A DNA stretch of 64,000 nucleotides, taken from contig CAWBKX010000002.1 of assembly GCA_963789565.1 (NCBI GenBank), forward strand, positions 1,922,001 through 1,986,000, written 5' to 3'. Position numbers and translations under genes: made by a program. Below the pieces are notes generated by a model. It searched no databases and was not told where the DNA came from. It worked only from the letters and a program-made list of their open reading frames with translations. The DNA is from CALAGB01 sp963789565 (lineage in GTDB: Bacteria; Chloroflexota; Chloroflexia; Thermomicrobiales; Thermomicrobiaceae). Position 1 is the stretch's first letter; each line of letters starts with the position of its first letter. This document shows, one piece after another, positions 51,048 to 59,762 of the stretch.

Positions 51048-52718
51048 CTATTGATCCAGGGCGGCGGCGGTCAGACGACCGAGCAGGATGGTGTATGGTT
51101 CGGCGTTTTCCGGGTGGTATTCGAAGCGCGCTCGCTCGAAATACTGCACGGTGAAGCCCGTGTCCGGGTCGGTGAACTCTTCACTGATGGGGTACCCGAA
51201 GAGGGCCAGCGACTCCCGCTGCGAGATTCCGTCGTCTCCCAAATTGAGCCCATGAGCGTGCCAGTAGTCCTTGAAACCGCCACCCAACCGGTGGCCGGTG
51301 GCGGCGAAGAATTCTGTCTGGCTGTTACTCTCAGTGTTGGCCGGGAGCGGATTGAAGGGTGGCATGCCTGCGAGGCCACGTCGCTGTGCGTCCTCAACGC
51401 CCGTGAGCCCAAGCTCCACCACGTAGGGCGTCCCCTCCAGTTCCGGGTGGTATTCGAAGCGTTGCCGCTCGAAGTACTGAACGGTAAAGCCGTTCTCGAC
51501 GAGCTCATCGGTCAGCGGATAGCCAAAGACCGCCAAGCCGCCATCGTTCTGCCAGAAGGTGAGGAAGCGGCCCGAGATGGCGTGCCCGGTCTCCGGGAAA
51601 TAGATGGACGGCGGCGTCTGCGCGATCGGCTCGGTGTAGACCACCGGGTCGCTCGCCAGAGTGTCATGATGCTCCCAGACCAGTACGCCATTGCGCGCTT
51701 CTGGATCGACGTTATAGCCCCCATCGACCACCACCGGGAACTCAGTGCCGGACTGCAGATCGTAGCCCATGATCTTCGACTGCAACGTCGTCGCCTGGAG
51801 CTCATCGAGCAGGTTGGCAATCGAGCCGCTTCCACGGTAGTCCTGAACGTAGACGTAGCGACCGTCGGTCGTCGGGCTTTGTGACGGCTTGTAGTCGCCA
51901 TTCTGCACCGACGCGATGGTCGATCCGTGGCCATTTGCAAGGTTGAGTTGATATAGGTTGAGGTCGTAGGCGTAGACCAACGTGTCACCTGTGACGTCGT
52001 AGGACGGCGTGCTGAAGGCCCCCAATGGCGTGCCGATGTCCAGATCCTCTTCCGCCACCAGCGCAGGCGACGAATCGGAGAGGCGCTGCGTCTTGAGCTG
52101 CCAGTGCACTTCATGATCGCCGGTCTGCTCGAGTCGAGCCCACACCACGCGATCTCCGCTGATAGCGGGCTGTAGAAAACCACCTGACCCGTTACCTACG
52201 GGAGCTGAATCAAGTGGCGTCATGCTTCCATCGGTGAGGTCGACCACCTGCAGCGTCATCACGGAACCGGGCGTCACTTCCTCCGGGCCACTCACGAACG
52301 CTACGTGCGATCCGGAGATGGCTGGAAGGACTTCGTTGCCTGCTCCGGTCACAACCGGAAAGTTGACCTCGGTCTCGATGTTACGACCACGGATATCGAG
52401 GTTGCCCTCTGGGTTCTGTTGCACCCAGACGGCGATACCAGAATCGATATCCGGAGTCAGCGCCTGTCCGTCACCGACCACAATCGGGAACTGCTGGCGT
52501 GTGGCCAGGTCGACTGCCACCACGTCCGAATCTCCCGGCCCGGCCAGCGTCTGATAGACCACCGTCGTGCCGTCCGTGCGCGGACTCAGCCCAGGAAAGA
52601 GCGGCTGCGCCCCACTGCCCGCCTGAGTCGTGCCAGTGAAAATGCCACTGAGAACCAGCGTGAAGCCGAGCGTGAATCCCGCCCTCACGAATTGCGAAAC
52701 CCTACTCTTCGAACCCAC
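51048..52718 (-). CDS. Secreted WD40/TolB-like propeller with C-terminal envelope repeats
   Basis: 556 aa from GTG 52718 (AGGA eight bases upstream), which leads into a signal peptide (SQFVRAGFTLGFTLVLSGIF). A longer frame to 52874 has no ribosome site. Residues ~45-365 contain TolB-type blades (DIRGRNIETEVNFPVV, VTPGSVMTLQVVDLTDGSM, KIMGYDLQSGTEFPVV). The last ~170 residues hold two copies of the repeat seen in the molybdoenzyme: ISGRFLTFWQNDGGLAVFGY and GGGFKDYWHAHG ... ALFGYPISEEF, each followed by VQYFERxRFEYHPE. Probably a cell-surface protein; no enzyme motif is visible. Confidence 0.8.
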   Translation of the reverse strand: MGSKSRVSQFVRAGFTLGFTLVLSGIFTGTTQAGSGAQPLFPGLSPRTDGTTVVYQTLAGPGDSDVVAVDLATRQQFPIVVGDGQALTPDIDSGIAVWVQQNPEGNLDIRGRNIETEVNFPVVTGAGNEVLPAISGSHVAFVSGPEEVTPGSVMTLQVVDLTDGSMTPLDSAPVGNGSGGFLQPAISGDRVVWARLEQTGDHEVHWQLKTQRLSDSSPALVAEEDLDIGTPLGAFSTPSYDVTGDTLVYAYDLNLYQLNLANGHGSTIASVQNGDYKPSQSPTTDGRYVYVQDYRGSGSIANLLDELQATTLQSKIMGYDLQSGTEFPVVVDGGYNVDPEARNGVLVWEHHDTLASDPVVYTEPIAQTPPSIYFPETGHAISGRFLTFWQNDGGLAVFGYPLTDELVENGFTVQYFERQRFEYHPELEGTPYVVELGLTGVEDAQRRGLAGMPPFNPLPANTESNSQTEFFAATGHRLGGGFKDYWHAHGLNLGDDGISQRESLALFGYPISEEFTDPDTGFTVQYFERARFEYHPENAEPYTILLGRLTAAALDQ

Positions 52719-52908
52719 TACGTGTTCCTGCTTTCTGAGACGCGCTTCCTCGGCGCGTGTACCCTCCTGCACTTCAATCGAATTGCCAAGCGGCACGCTC
52801 TTCGTATCCGGTTGAGTCCTCACGCCTTGTTGTTCAGGTGTGTCTGATATCCCACTCATATCGCGCGTACCCATGGCCGCTCGTTCGTCGTGCGGATCAC
52901 CTATCCAC

Positions 52909-52936
52909 TAACCTGTAAATCCCGTAATACAGGTTA
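52909..52936. promoter_or_regulatory. 28-bp interrupted palindrome in a divergent gap
   Basis: TAACCTGTA (52909-52917), ten bases, TACAGGTTA (52928-52936): perfect 9-bp arms. It lies ~190 bases before the start of the secreted propeller gene (leftward) and ~420 before the lipoprotein gene (rightward). A dimeric repressor operator is a reasonable guess. The remaining gap (52719-53353) shows no gene. Confidence 0.45.
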
Positions 52937-53353
52937 TAGTCACGCGGATCTGGCGAATACTGTCCGAAGTGATGGGGAGGGTTGGCCATAAGAACAGCAG
53001 AAACTGTCCATCTTGGGAGGGGTTATGCGGTTAGGCGGGGATTCGCGCCGGCGCTCCAGCCGGTACGATCCTTGCGTTTGGCATTCTCACTCGTGGATCG
53101 TCCAGGCTTCGTCCGCACCAACCGAGGCAAGACAATTCACTCCCGGCAGCCGCTGGGTTTGAGTCGCACGTCGACTCACCTGTCTCGCACGACGCGTGCG
53201 AGTCGCTTGTCATTCAGCTGGGCTGAGCGCAGTTGAGACGATGCTCGAGGTACGGCTGAGGCTCCGGTGCGAGCGCGCGATCGGCCGGATCAGTTCCTTC
53301 GACGAGTCAATCTGGGATAGTGGGAGACCATTGTCGTTGACAAGGGGTAAGCG

Positions 53354-54134
53354 ATGCGTCGACTTGTTGTTCTCTGCCTCACGCTCATGTTGGTTGCCGC
53401 GTGCGGCGGAGGCGGAAACGGAACGTCTACGACCGTATCTGGAGCAACGGCTCCGACCAGCACGAGCGCGGTCGGCACGACGACCACCACGGCGACCGGC
53501 AGCGTCGCCACCACCACAACCAGCGCCTCTCCCGTCACGCAAATGACGGCTACACCGAACGCCTCGCCATCGACCGGCGGCACGGCATCCGGGCTACCAT
53601 CCGCCGACCAACTCAAGTCGGCATTGCTGGTTCTCGCCGATCTACCGCCCGGCTGGACCGCGAGCAGCAGCGATGAAAGCTCCGCGGACACTACGTCGGG
53701 CTCCTCCTGTGGAGTGACGTCCACTCCGACACCCAATGACGAGGTCAAGGCCAGCGTCGATTTCCAACAGTCGGATCTCGGCCCATTCGTTTCCGAGGAG
53801 ATCACAGCCCTGCCCGAGGGAGAGATGCAGGCAGCCTGGGATCAGCTCAAGCAGTCGTTGAGTTGTCCACAATATACCGACACGGACAGCGAGGGGACGC
53901 CGACCACGTACCAACTGACACAGCTCTCCCTTCCCAAGATGGGTGATGAAAGCATCGCGGTTCACCTGACGGGAACGACCAGCGGGTATGAGTTCCAGGC
54001 GGACACTGTCTTCGTGCGCATCGGGAATTACGTCGTCAGCATCGCCAATCTATCGCTCGATACAGGTCGACAGCGACCTGACGGCGTCGATCACGCAGAA
54101 GGCGGTCGACCGACTGCAGACCTTCACGAAGTAG
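53354..54134 (+). pseudogene. Exported lipoprotein with a C-terminal frameshift
   Basis: AAGGGG precedes ATG 53354. MRRLVVLCLTLMLVAACGGG is a lipoprotein signal (lipobox VAAC), followed by a ~60-residue Thr/Ser/Ala linker. The ~150-residue globular part (SADQLKSALLVLADLPPGWT, DLGPFVSEEITALPEGE) resembles PknH-sensor-like lipoproteins. The reading frame passes into meaningless sequence after FVRIGNYVVSIANLSL; one frame over, VDSDLTASITQKAVDRLQTF ends at 54134, the natural family end. A one-base insertion or two-base loss near 54057-54068 explains it. Confidence 0.75.
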
Positions 54135-54240
54135 GTCTTCGCGAGCCCGTGTCAGAGTCTGAAGACTCAAGGCGCGGGATCGCACCCGACAAGGAGGATC
54201 AGACTATCGTCATTCTGGACACCTGAGAGAAAGCGAACAG

Positions 54241-54360
54241 TCAGCGTTCCGGACGGCTCCTGAACGCTAAATGGCAGCCGCAGATCGAGCGGGTCGACCT
54301 CGTTGAAGGAGTAGGAGATGCCGGGAACCACGCAGCGCAACGCACTGATGGCCGCCTGCG
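54241..54360 (-). pseudogene. Possible C-terminal gene fragment
   Basis: A minus-strand frame ending in TGA at 54241 reads ALRCVVPGISYSFNEVDPLD then LRLPFSVQEPSGTL. It looks coding in composition but has no start or upstream partner and overlaps unrelated frames. In the gap 54135-54634 I see nothing else; a protein-like + strand stretch near 54470-54570 may also be a remnant. Confidence 0.25.
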
Positions 54361-54634
54361 GGGATGCGGGCAGCGTTGAGGAGCAGCTCGAGATAATCTC
54401 GGGTCAGGCGTGGCACGGCACAGCGCTCCGACCGCTGTATGAGTCGAACAACAAACGCCCGCTGGCGCTCTTGATCGCATCAACGAGGCGCGGAACAACT
54501 GCGTTTCGCGCAGACGCAATTTCGTCGTCATTGACGGCCGATTATCGCACATCGTGTTGCTGAGGCAACGGAATGTCGAGTTACGCGTACGTGGGCGTCC
54601 TTCAGGATTACCTGGATGATCCGCCGCGCATCCG

Positions 54635-55371
54635 CTATTCGTAGAACTCGGGAGCGCACCGCAGCGTGCGCCACTGCTCGCCATCATGCCCGAAGACGGT
54701 GAGGGCCACGCGTTCTCGCTCGACCAGATCGAGCAGCTTTTGCGTGCTGGATGCGCAAGTCCTCGGCATTATCGTCGGTCGGCCAGGGGATGCGATCAGG
54801 CGTGAAGAGGCGCTGAAGCACCACGGCATCGATAGCGAGCAGTACTGGACCGGTCTCGGGCAGGCGCACCAGGACCGACTGATGCGCTGGGGCATGGCCA
54901 GGTGTCTTGATCAGCGAGATACCTGATTGCAGCTCGACGTCTCCATCGACAAACCGGTAGTGCAGCCGCGGATCGCCCCAATAGGCACGGCCGACAGCGA
55001 AACGCTGGTGCCACTCCGCGCCAGGTCGTAGTGCTCCCGCTGCACGACGAACTCGGCGTTCGGGAACGCGGGTGGAAGCCGACATGATCGATGTCAAAAT
55101 GCGTGCAGATGACCGTGTGGACGTCGTTCGGCCCGAGCCCAAGATCGGTTAGGTGCGCCAGGACGTTCTTCTCGTTCTCAGATGGTGGCGAACCAGGCGG
55201 CGGCACATAATCCGGCGGCAGTCCGGAATCGATCAGGATGTTCTGACCGGTCGTAGTCTGGATCAGATAGCAGCCCGAGGACATGGAGAGCGAGCCGTTC
55301 GGCAACGGGATGGTCGAGGTCGCCAGCTGAAAGAGGTAGAGGCGCCGCGGCGTTCCCTGGAGATCCAACAT
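54635..55371 (-). pseudogene. Metallo-beta-lactamase-fold lactonase (AHL-lactonase-like), multiply frameshifted
   Basis: ATG 55371 has AAGGGGAAG upstream. Frame 1: LDLQGTPRRLYLFQLATSTI ... VHTVICTHFDIDHVGFHP with the HxHxDH-type motif (here HFDIDH). Frame 2 continues FPNAEFVVQREHYDLAR. Frame 3 continues WHQRFAVGRAYWGDPRLHYR to ISLIKTPGHAPAHQSVLV (second metal His) and AIDAVVLQRLF. A fourth shift gives QKLLDLVERERVALTVFGHD (third metal His) up to TAG 54635. At least three shifts break a once ~245-residue MBL enzyme of the N-acyl-homoserine-lactonase group. Confidence 0.75.
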
Positions 55372-55514
55372 TTCTTCCCCTTCACGTAAACGAACCAGGG
55401 ATTAATGCATGGGCGGGAAGGGTGGGGCAAGGTGAAGATCTCCGGCGAATGAATTACGCTGATCCTGAGCGTCGCCGATATCGAGAGATAAGAGGAGGAA
55501 GCCGCGGATCCGTG

Positions 55515-55948
55515 TCAGCCGCGTTCGAAGGTGCTGGAAGAATCGTCGTCATTGTCAATAATAGGTTCGTCTGGACGCAGTATGCACACCGTGTTGTCGG
55601 CTAGCTGACGAGCTTCTTCGAACGACTTTATAGCCTTGATTACAGAATGACTCATTGTCCCAGCAGGGGCCAACCGTAGGTCGTGACGAACTGGAGACCC
55701 ATCTGAATGGGTACTCTGCCATCAGTCTTCCGTCCCCCACATTGGCTCCCCGACGACGACGACGCTCCGAAATTCGTGAGAGAAGCGATGTCGACCGAGA
55801 TCGACGGGTCCGGAAGGCTATTGAATCGGTAAACTGACGAATTTATGGTGCCATCTCTTCGAAGATGTGGCGTCTTTACATGCTTCCACAGTTCGGTTTG
55901 ATTTGAGATGTCGAACCACCCAGGTCTAACTTGTTGCGTTTCACTCAT
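55515..55948 (-). pseudogene. Unknown protein, broken in its second half
   Basis: ATG 55948 starts MSETQQVRPGWFDISNQTEL, then WKHVKTPHLRRDGTINSSVY and SISVDIASLT, a pattern (position-specific Trp-x-His/Arg, 'DGxxxSSxxR/F', 'SVDxA') I associate with a widespread uncharacterised family. After NFG at ~55770 the frame is abnormal (Ser run from a CGA repeat). Another frame contains a TGA, then SHSVIKAIKSFEEARQLADN up to 55515, resembling a natural C-terminus. It follows the 169-residue gene by three bases, in the same direction. Confidence 0.45.
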
Positions 55949-55951
55949 ATC

Positions 55952-56461
55952 TCAAAAAATGAATGATACTAACCGGAGGATTTCTGCGGGCGAGGCAATT
56001 GGGGCGCCACTATACTTTCGCTGACCTTCCTCATTCGTTACTAAGACGTATGCCATCCGGCCCTCAGGACCAATGTGAATCTCGAGATCCCCCTTAGGGC
56101 CACGCCACTCGGGCAGTAAACCACCATCTTCTGTCGGTGACATCGTCCATGGTTGTGCGGACCGACCCACAATAGGTCCATAAACTGCGCTTGCTAGAGC
56201 CGCCATCACAATTATTTGACGGCGTGCCGTAACCGTAGGAACAAGAAATCCATCTGCTTCGAGATCAAGTGAGTCAATCTCGCTGAGGTAACGCTGTGCG
56301 ATAGTGACATCCATACGAGCAGAGATTAGGGCCGTGACGGCTTCAAGTATTCGTGGCAACTCAGTACTTCGGTATTGAGAAATGAAACTACAACGGTGAC
56401 ACTCGTCATTCTGCCAATCTCGCCGCGGTAGCGTGGGGATCATCGCGAAGATGCGAATCAA
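55952..56461 (-). CDS. Unknown protein in the AT-richer patch
   Basis: 169 aa from ATG 56461; ATG 56443 is an alternative and the first ~20 residues (Cys-rich, unpatterned) are doubtful. GGLLPEWRGPKGDLEIHIGP in the second half fits the 'GGxxxEW...G..LEIxIxPxG' motif of uncharacterised proteins that often precede the 'SVDxA' family, which is the next gene here. No catalytic site is evident. GC content is clearly lower than in the hut genes or the van island, suggesting acquisition. Confidence 0.6.
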   Translation of the reverse strand: MIRIFAMIPTLPRRDWQNDECHRCSFISQYRSTELPRILEAVTALISARMDVTIAQRYLSEIDSLDLEADGFLVPTVTARRQIIVMAALASAVYGPIVGRSAQPWTMSPTEDGGLLPEWRGPKGDLEIHIGPEGRMAYVLVTNEEGQRKYSGAPIASPAEILRLVSFIF

Positions 56462-56667
56462 GTCATACGATGTCCGACGAACCCGTCACAGCCGCAGCAA
56501 CGCGCATGTGGGGCTGAATGAGGATCCAGTGGTCCGCTGATCCCTAACTCGAAGATCTTTGGGATTGACCTTTTCGCGAGCCACAAATGGAATCGCACTT
56601 GAACTTGACAATGATGGTGAAGCCAGAGTACCCGTCATATGATGATTGGCCTCTTCCTGTCAGTGGG

Positions 56668-57432
56668 CTAACTGGATGGAAAATATAGACGAAGAATTAC
56701 ATCGAACTGAGATGCCGCGATCGAGTAAAACTCTGTTGTAGCCTCATAATCAAATCTTCGAGATTGACGCTCTTGTTCCAAAGAATTAATGTCCTGCTCG
56801 ACCGTTATAGCGTTGTAAGCGTCGCCACCTATGATTCCAGTTCGAATTCGGACCCAACTATTCACAGGAAGATCATCCTGTAACGGAAATACTTTGTGAG
56901 CGTGAATTTCCACACCCTCTCGCCGGTTAAGCGGCGCATTCGGCCAACGCTCGTCGAAAAAATGTTCGGCAAGCGCCTTACCCGGGTTCTCAACTCGGAT
57001 GTATCGAGTGGCCACCGCTGCAAGCCGTCCCACTGCAACATTTTGATCTTTGAAAATCGCCCATCCTCGTTCCGCCAAAGTCATTAGCGAATTATTGATG
57101 TTGAGATGGCCCTCGCCTGGCAGGCTCGCCTGCAGTATGTTGATACGGCCTCGAGCGATCTCCAATCTCGATGAACCGTCCTCACTTGAAAGGACAACTT
57201 CTGGAATTTCGGTCGGCAGCCCCGGTGGAAGTTGAATCGATGTTGGAGTCGCGCCGTATTCTGCTCCCCGTCGATCGGATTCAATAGCGCAAGCCAGCAG
57301 CTGGGCGCAGGTCTGCCAATGACGGGAACAATGACAATTGTATCTGATAGTCCGTAAACTCCGAGGCAGATAACATCGAGCTCCCAATACGACTAGGCTA
57401 GCACTCCCAACTGCTGGTTGACATTGTTGCAT
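56668..57432 (-). CDS. TIGR04255-like unknown protein
   Basis: 254 aa; the first ~50 residues are Cys/Trp-rich without a pattern, so the real start may be further in, or a frame error may exist near 57300. The core, IPEVVLSSEDGSSRLEIARG then RINILQASLPGE, a helical middle, and a C-terminal YNAITVEQDINSLEQERQSR ... FDVILRLYFPSS, resembles TIGR04255-family proteins of unknown function. Its C-terminal 'I.LRLYF' is reminiscent of the short C-terminus of its neighbour (ILRLVSFIF). No catalytic residues stand out. It lies 206 bases upstream of the 169-residue gene on the same strand. Confidence 0.5.
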   Translation of the reverse strand: MQQCQPAVGSASLVVLGARCYLPRSLRTIRYNCHCSRHWQTCAQLLACAIESDRRGAEYGATPTSIQLPPGLPTEIPEVVLSSEDGSSRLEIARGRINILQASLPGEGHLNINNSLMTLAERGWAIFKDQNVAVGRLAAVATRYIRVENPGKALAEHFFDERWPNAPLNRREGVEIHAHKVFPLQDDLPVNSWVRIRTGIIGGDAYNAITVEQDINSLEQERQSRRFDYEATTEFYSIAASQFDVILRLYFPSS

Positions 57433-57667
57433 AAGCAGAAGCAGCGTGGTTCAGGCAGACGTCCTGTTTCGGGTCGCCTAATAGAATAACTTGGTCGCAA
57501 CTCTGTTTGACAATTCACGAACCTCACTAAATCAAGTGGATCAGCATCACAATCTGTGTAATCTTGCTCCATGTTCATTCGGGTCTCGATCTACGAGAGA
57601 TCGTTGCTAGACCCAAATGACTCTCGGCACGAAGGGCACTGTGCCCGAATCAGTTTGCGTCCACTCG

Positions 57668-58057
57668 TTAGCCACCGGCGACGAAGGCTCGCGCCGCGGT
57701 GAGCGCCGCTTGAAGCTGACCGTTTCGAATGGCCCCGGCTGGAGAAATGTCACCAAGCTGGGGGTTCAGTCCAATGAACCAGGCTTTGACCGTCTGCTGA
57801 GAGTCCTGTGATTGCAACAGGAGCAAGACGATCTGATAAGTCATGCGCAGCCGCTGTTCCGTCTCCTCGCTGCGGATCTCCTCGGTGTGGCCAGACGCCC
57901 AATTGGCGATGGTTTTGCCATCTTTCACGCCGACGATGACTGCCGTGAGTCGACGCGACAGTACCTGTTCCAGCGTGCGAGCAATCTCGCTGAGCGGAGT
58001 CACGATCGACGCGCGATGAACCTGATCGCTGATGGTGGACGGGATCTGTGTCGCCAT
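57668..58057 (-). CDS. Xre/MbcA/ParS-type antitoxin
   Basis: 129 aa, GGAAGGAG before ATG 58057. Residues ~25-70 form a helix-turn-helix-like domain (RRLTAVIVGVKDGKTIANWA), and the C-terminal half, VKAWFIGLNPQLGDISPAGA ending in AIRNGQLQAALTAARAF, is the toxin-binding module of MbcA/ParS antitoxins (W...xNPxLxxxSPxxxL). Such antitoxins pair with RES-domain or MbcT toxins that ADP-ribosylate or cleave NAD. I do not see a RES toxin; the downstream genes to 55.5 kb are unknown and could include an unrecognised partner. Confidence 0.75.
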   Translation of the reverse strand: MATQIPSTISDQVHRASIVTPLSEIARTLEQVLSRRLTAVIVGVKDGKTIANWASGHTEEIRSEETEQRLRMTYQIVLLLLQSQDSQQTVKAWFIGLNPQLGDISPAGAIRNGQLQAALTAARAFVAGG

Positions 58058-58324
58058 GGATTGGCTCCTTCCGAGCGTCCACCAATTCTATCGTTATTCT
58101 CCACTGAATCCCAATGAATTCCGTATAAATTCCGAGTCAGGACGTCGCTGGCGTGTCACGAGGTAAGAGGTTATTCGCCTGCGCAAACTCTCTCTGCCTC
58201 CCTCTTTCACGAGAGGGGAGAACCATCAGAATGACGGGACTGGCGGTCACTTATCGTGGATGGTGAAATCAGCGAAACTGCGATTTGAAAAGATCCAAGG
58301 CAAGGCGTCGCGAACGCCCGTCCC

Positions 58325-59762
58325 CTACCCCCCGAACGCTCTGGCGACGGCGGTCATCTCGGTGCGGAAGTCGCGGGTGATGACCTCGGCGTTGACGTGG
58401 TGGCCGTCGCGCACCACCCAGCGACCACCGGCGACGACGTTGCGTACGGCTCCGGACGGGCCGCTGAAGACCCAGGCGTCCAGCACCGTCTCCGGCGAAT
58501 GGCCCACCAGCGCCGGGTGATCCGGATCGAGCTCGATAAAATCGGCACGCATCCCCGGCTGGATGACGCCGACCGGCTGAGCCAGCGACTTCACACCGCC
58601 CGCCAGCGCCAGATCAAAGAGTCGCCGACCGGCATGCGCGGTGGTTTCACGTTCTGGCGAGACGAGGATGGCGCGATGGCGCTTGGTCAAACGCTGGCCG
58701 AATTCGAGCAGCCGCAACTCCTGGGTCGGATCGATGACAGTGTTGCCATCGGAGCCGATGCCCCAGCGACCGCTCGCCCCGCTGAAACTCGATCAGCGGG
58801 AAAATGCCGTCTCCCAGGTCGGCCTCGGTGATCGGGCACAGACCGACCGTGGCGCCACGCTGGGCGACTTCACCGAGCTCGTCCGGCTCGCAATGGGTGG
58901 CATGGATGAAGGTCCAGCGGTCGTCGACCGGAAAGCGGTCCAGCAGCCAGCGACCGGGCGTCGCGCCCAAACCCGCGACGCATTCCGCCACCTCACCGGT
59001 CTGCTCGGCCACGTGGATGTGGATCGGCCCTTCAGGAAGCACTTCACGCAGTCCGTCGAAGAGTCGCGAAAAGTTCTCGGCACTCACGGCGCGCACGCTA
59101 TGCGGCGCGACACCGAGATGCAACTGCGGGAATTTCTCCTGATGCCGCTTCAGGTCGCTGAGCAGGCGCAAGAAATCGTCCACGTTGTCGAAGATGAAGC
59201 GGCGCTGTCCGTCGCTGGGCGCTTTGCCGACGCCGCCATGCGTGTAGAGGACGGGTAGCAGGGTCAAGCCGATTCCGGTTTGATCGGCTGCGGCGATGAC
59301 GCGCTCGGACATCTCGGTCACGTCGGGATAGGGACTCCCATTAGGACCGTGATGCAGGTAGTGGAACTCGCCGACGCTGGTGTAGCCCGCCTCCAGCATC
59401 TCGAGATACGCTCGCGCGGCGATAGCCTGAAACTGGTCGGGGTCAAGCACGCCCGCCAGCGCGTACATGCGACTGCGCCAGGCCCAGAAGTCGTCGGCGC
59501 CGGCGGCGGAATGCGCCCCGACGAACTCGGTGCGACCCGCCAGAGCTCGCTGATGAGCGTGCGAGTGCAGGTTGACCATGCCGGGCAGCACGTACCCGTC
59601 GAAGCGCTCGAAGTCGTCCCAATACTCCGGCTGCTCGGCGTCGACCGAGACAATCATGCCGTCGTAGCCGACCTCGACGTAGGCAGGCGAGAGCCAGCCC
59701 TCCGGCTGATGCAGGTGGGCAATGCGGTAGCGACGAGCAATGCGGCCAGACATGGACATCAC
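58325..59762 (-). pseudogene. hutF: Formimidoylglutamate deiminase HutF with a one-base frameshift
   Basis: From ATG 59762 the amidohydrolase starts with a ~60-residue strand region, then NLHSHAHQRALAG (metal HxH), HIHVAEQTGEV, FIHATHC and VGLCPITEADLGDGIFP. At ~58790 the frame slips: the true continuation, GRWGIGSDGNTVIDPTQELR with the metal Asp, lies one frame over and runs to 58325 (FRTEMTAVARAFGG). A lost G in the CGGGGCG run fits. Joined length ~478 aa is close to normal HutF (~450). HutF deiminates N-formimidoyl-L-glutamate to N-formylglutamate. It overlaps hutI by four bases. Confidence 0.8.

Noticed and set aside
50859..51884. 341-codon + strand frame over the end of the secreted propeller gene
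   Set aside because: It lies antisense to the repeat-bearing C-terminus (clear homology on the minus strand) and is an image of the repeats.
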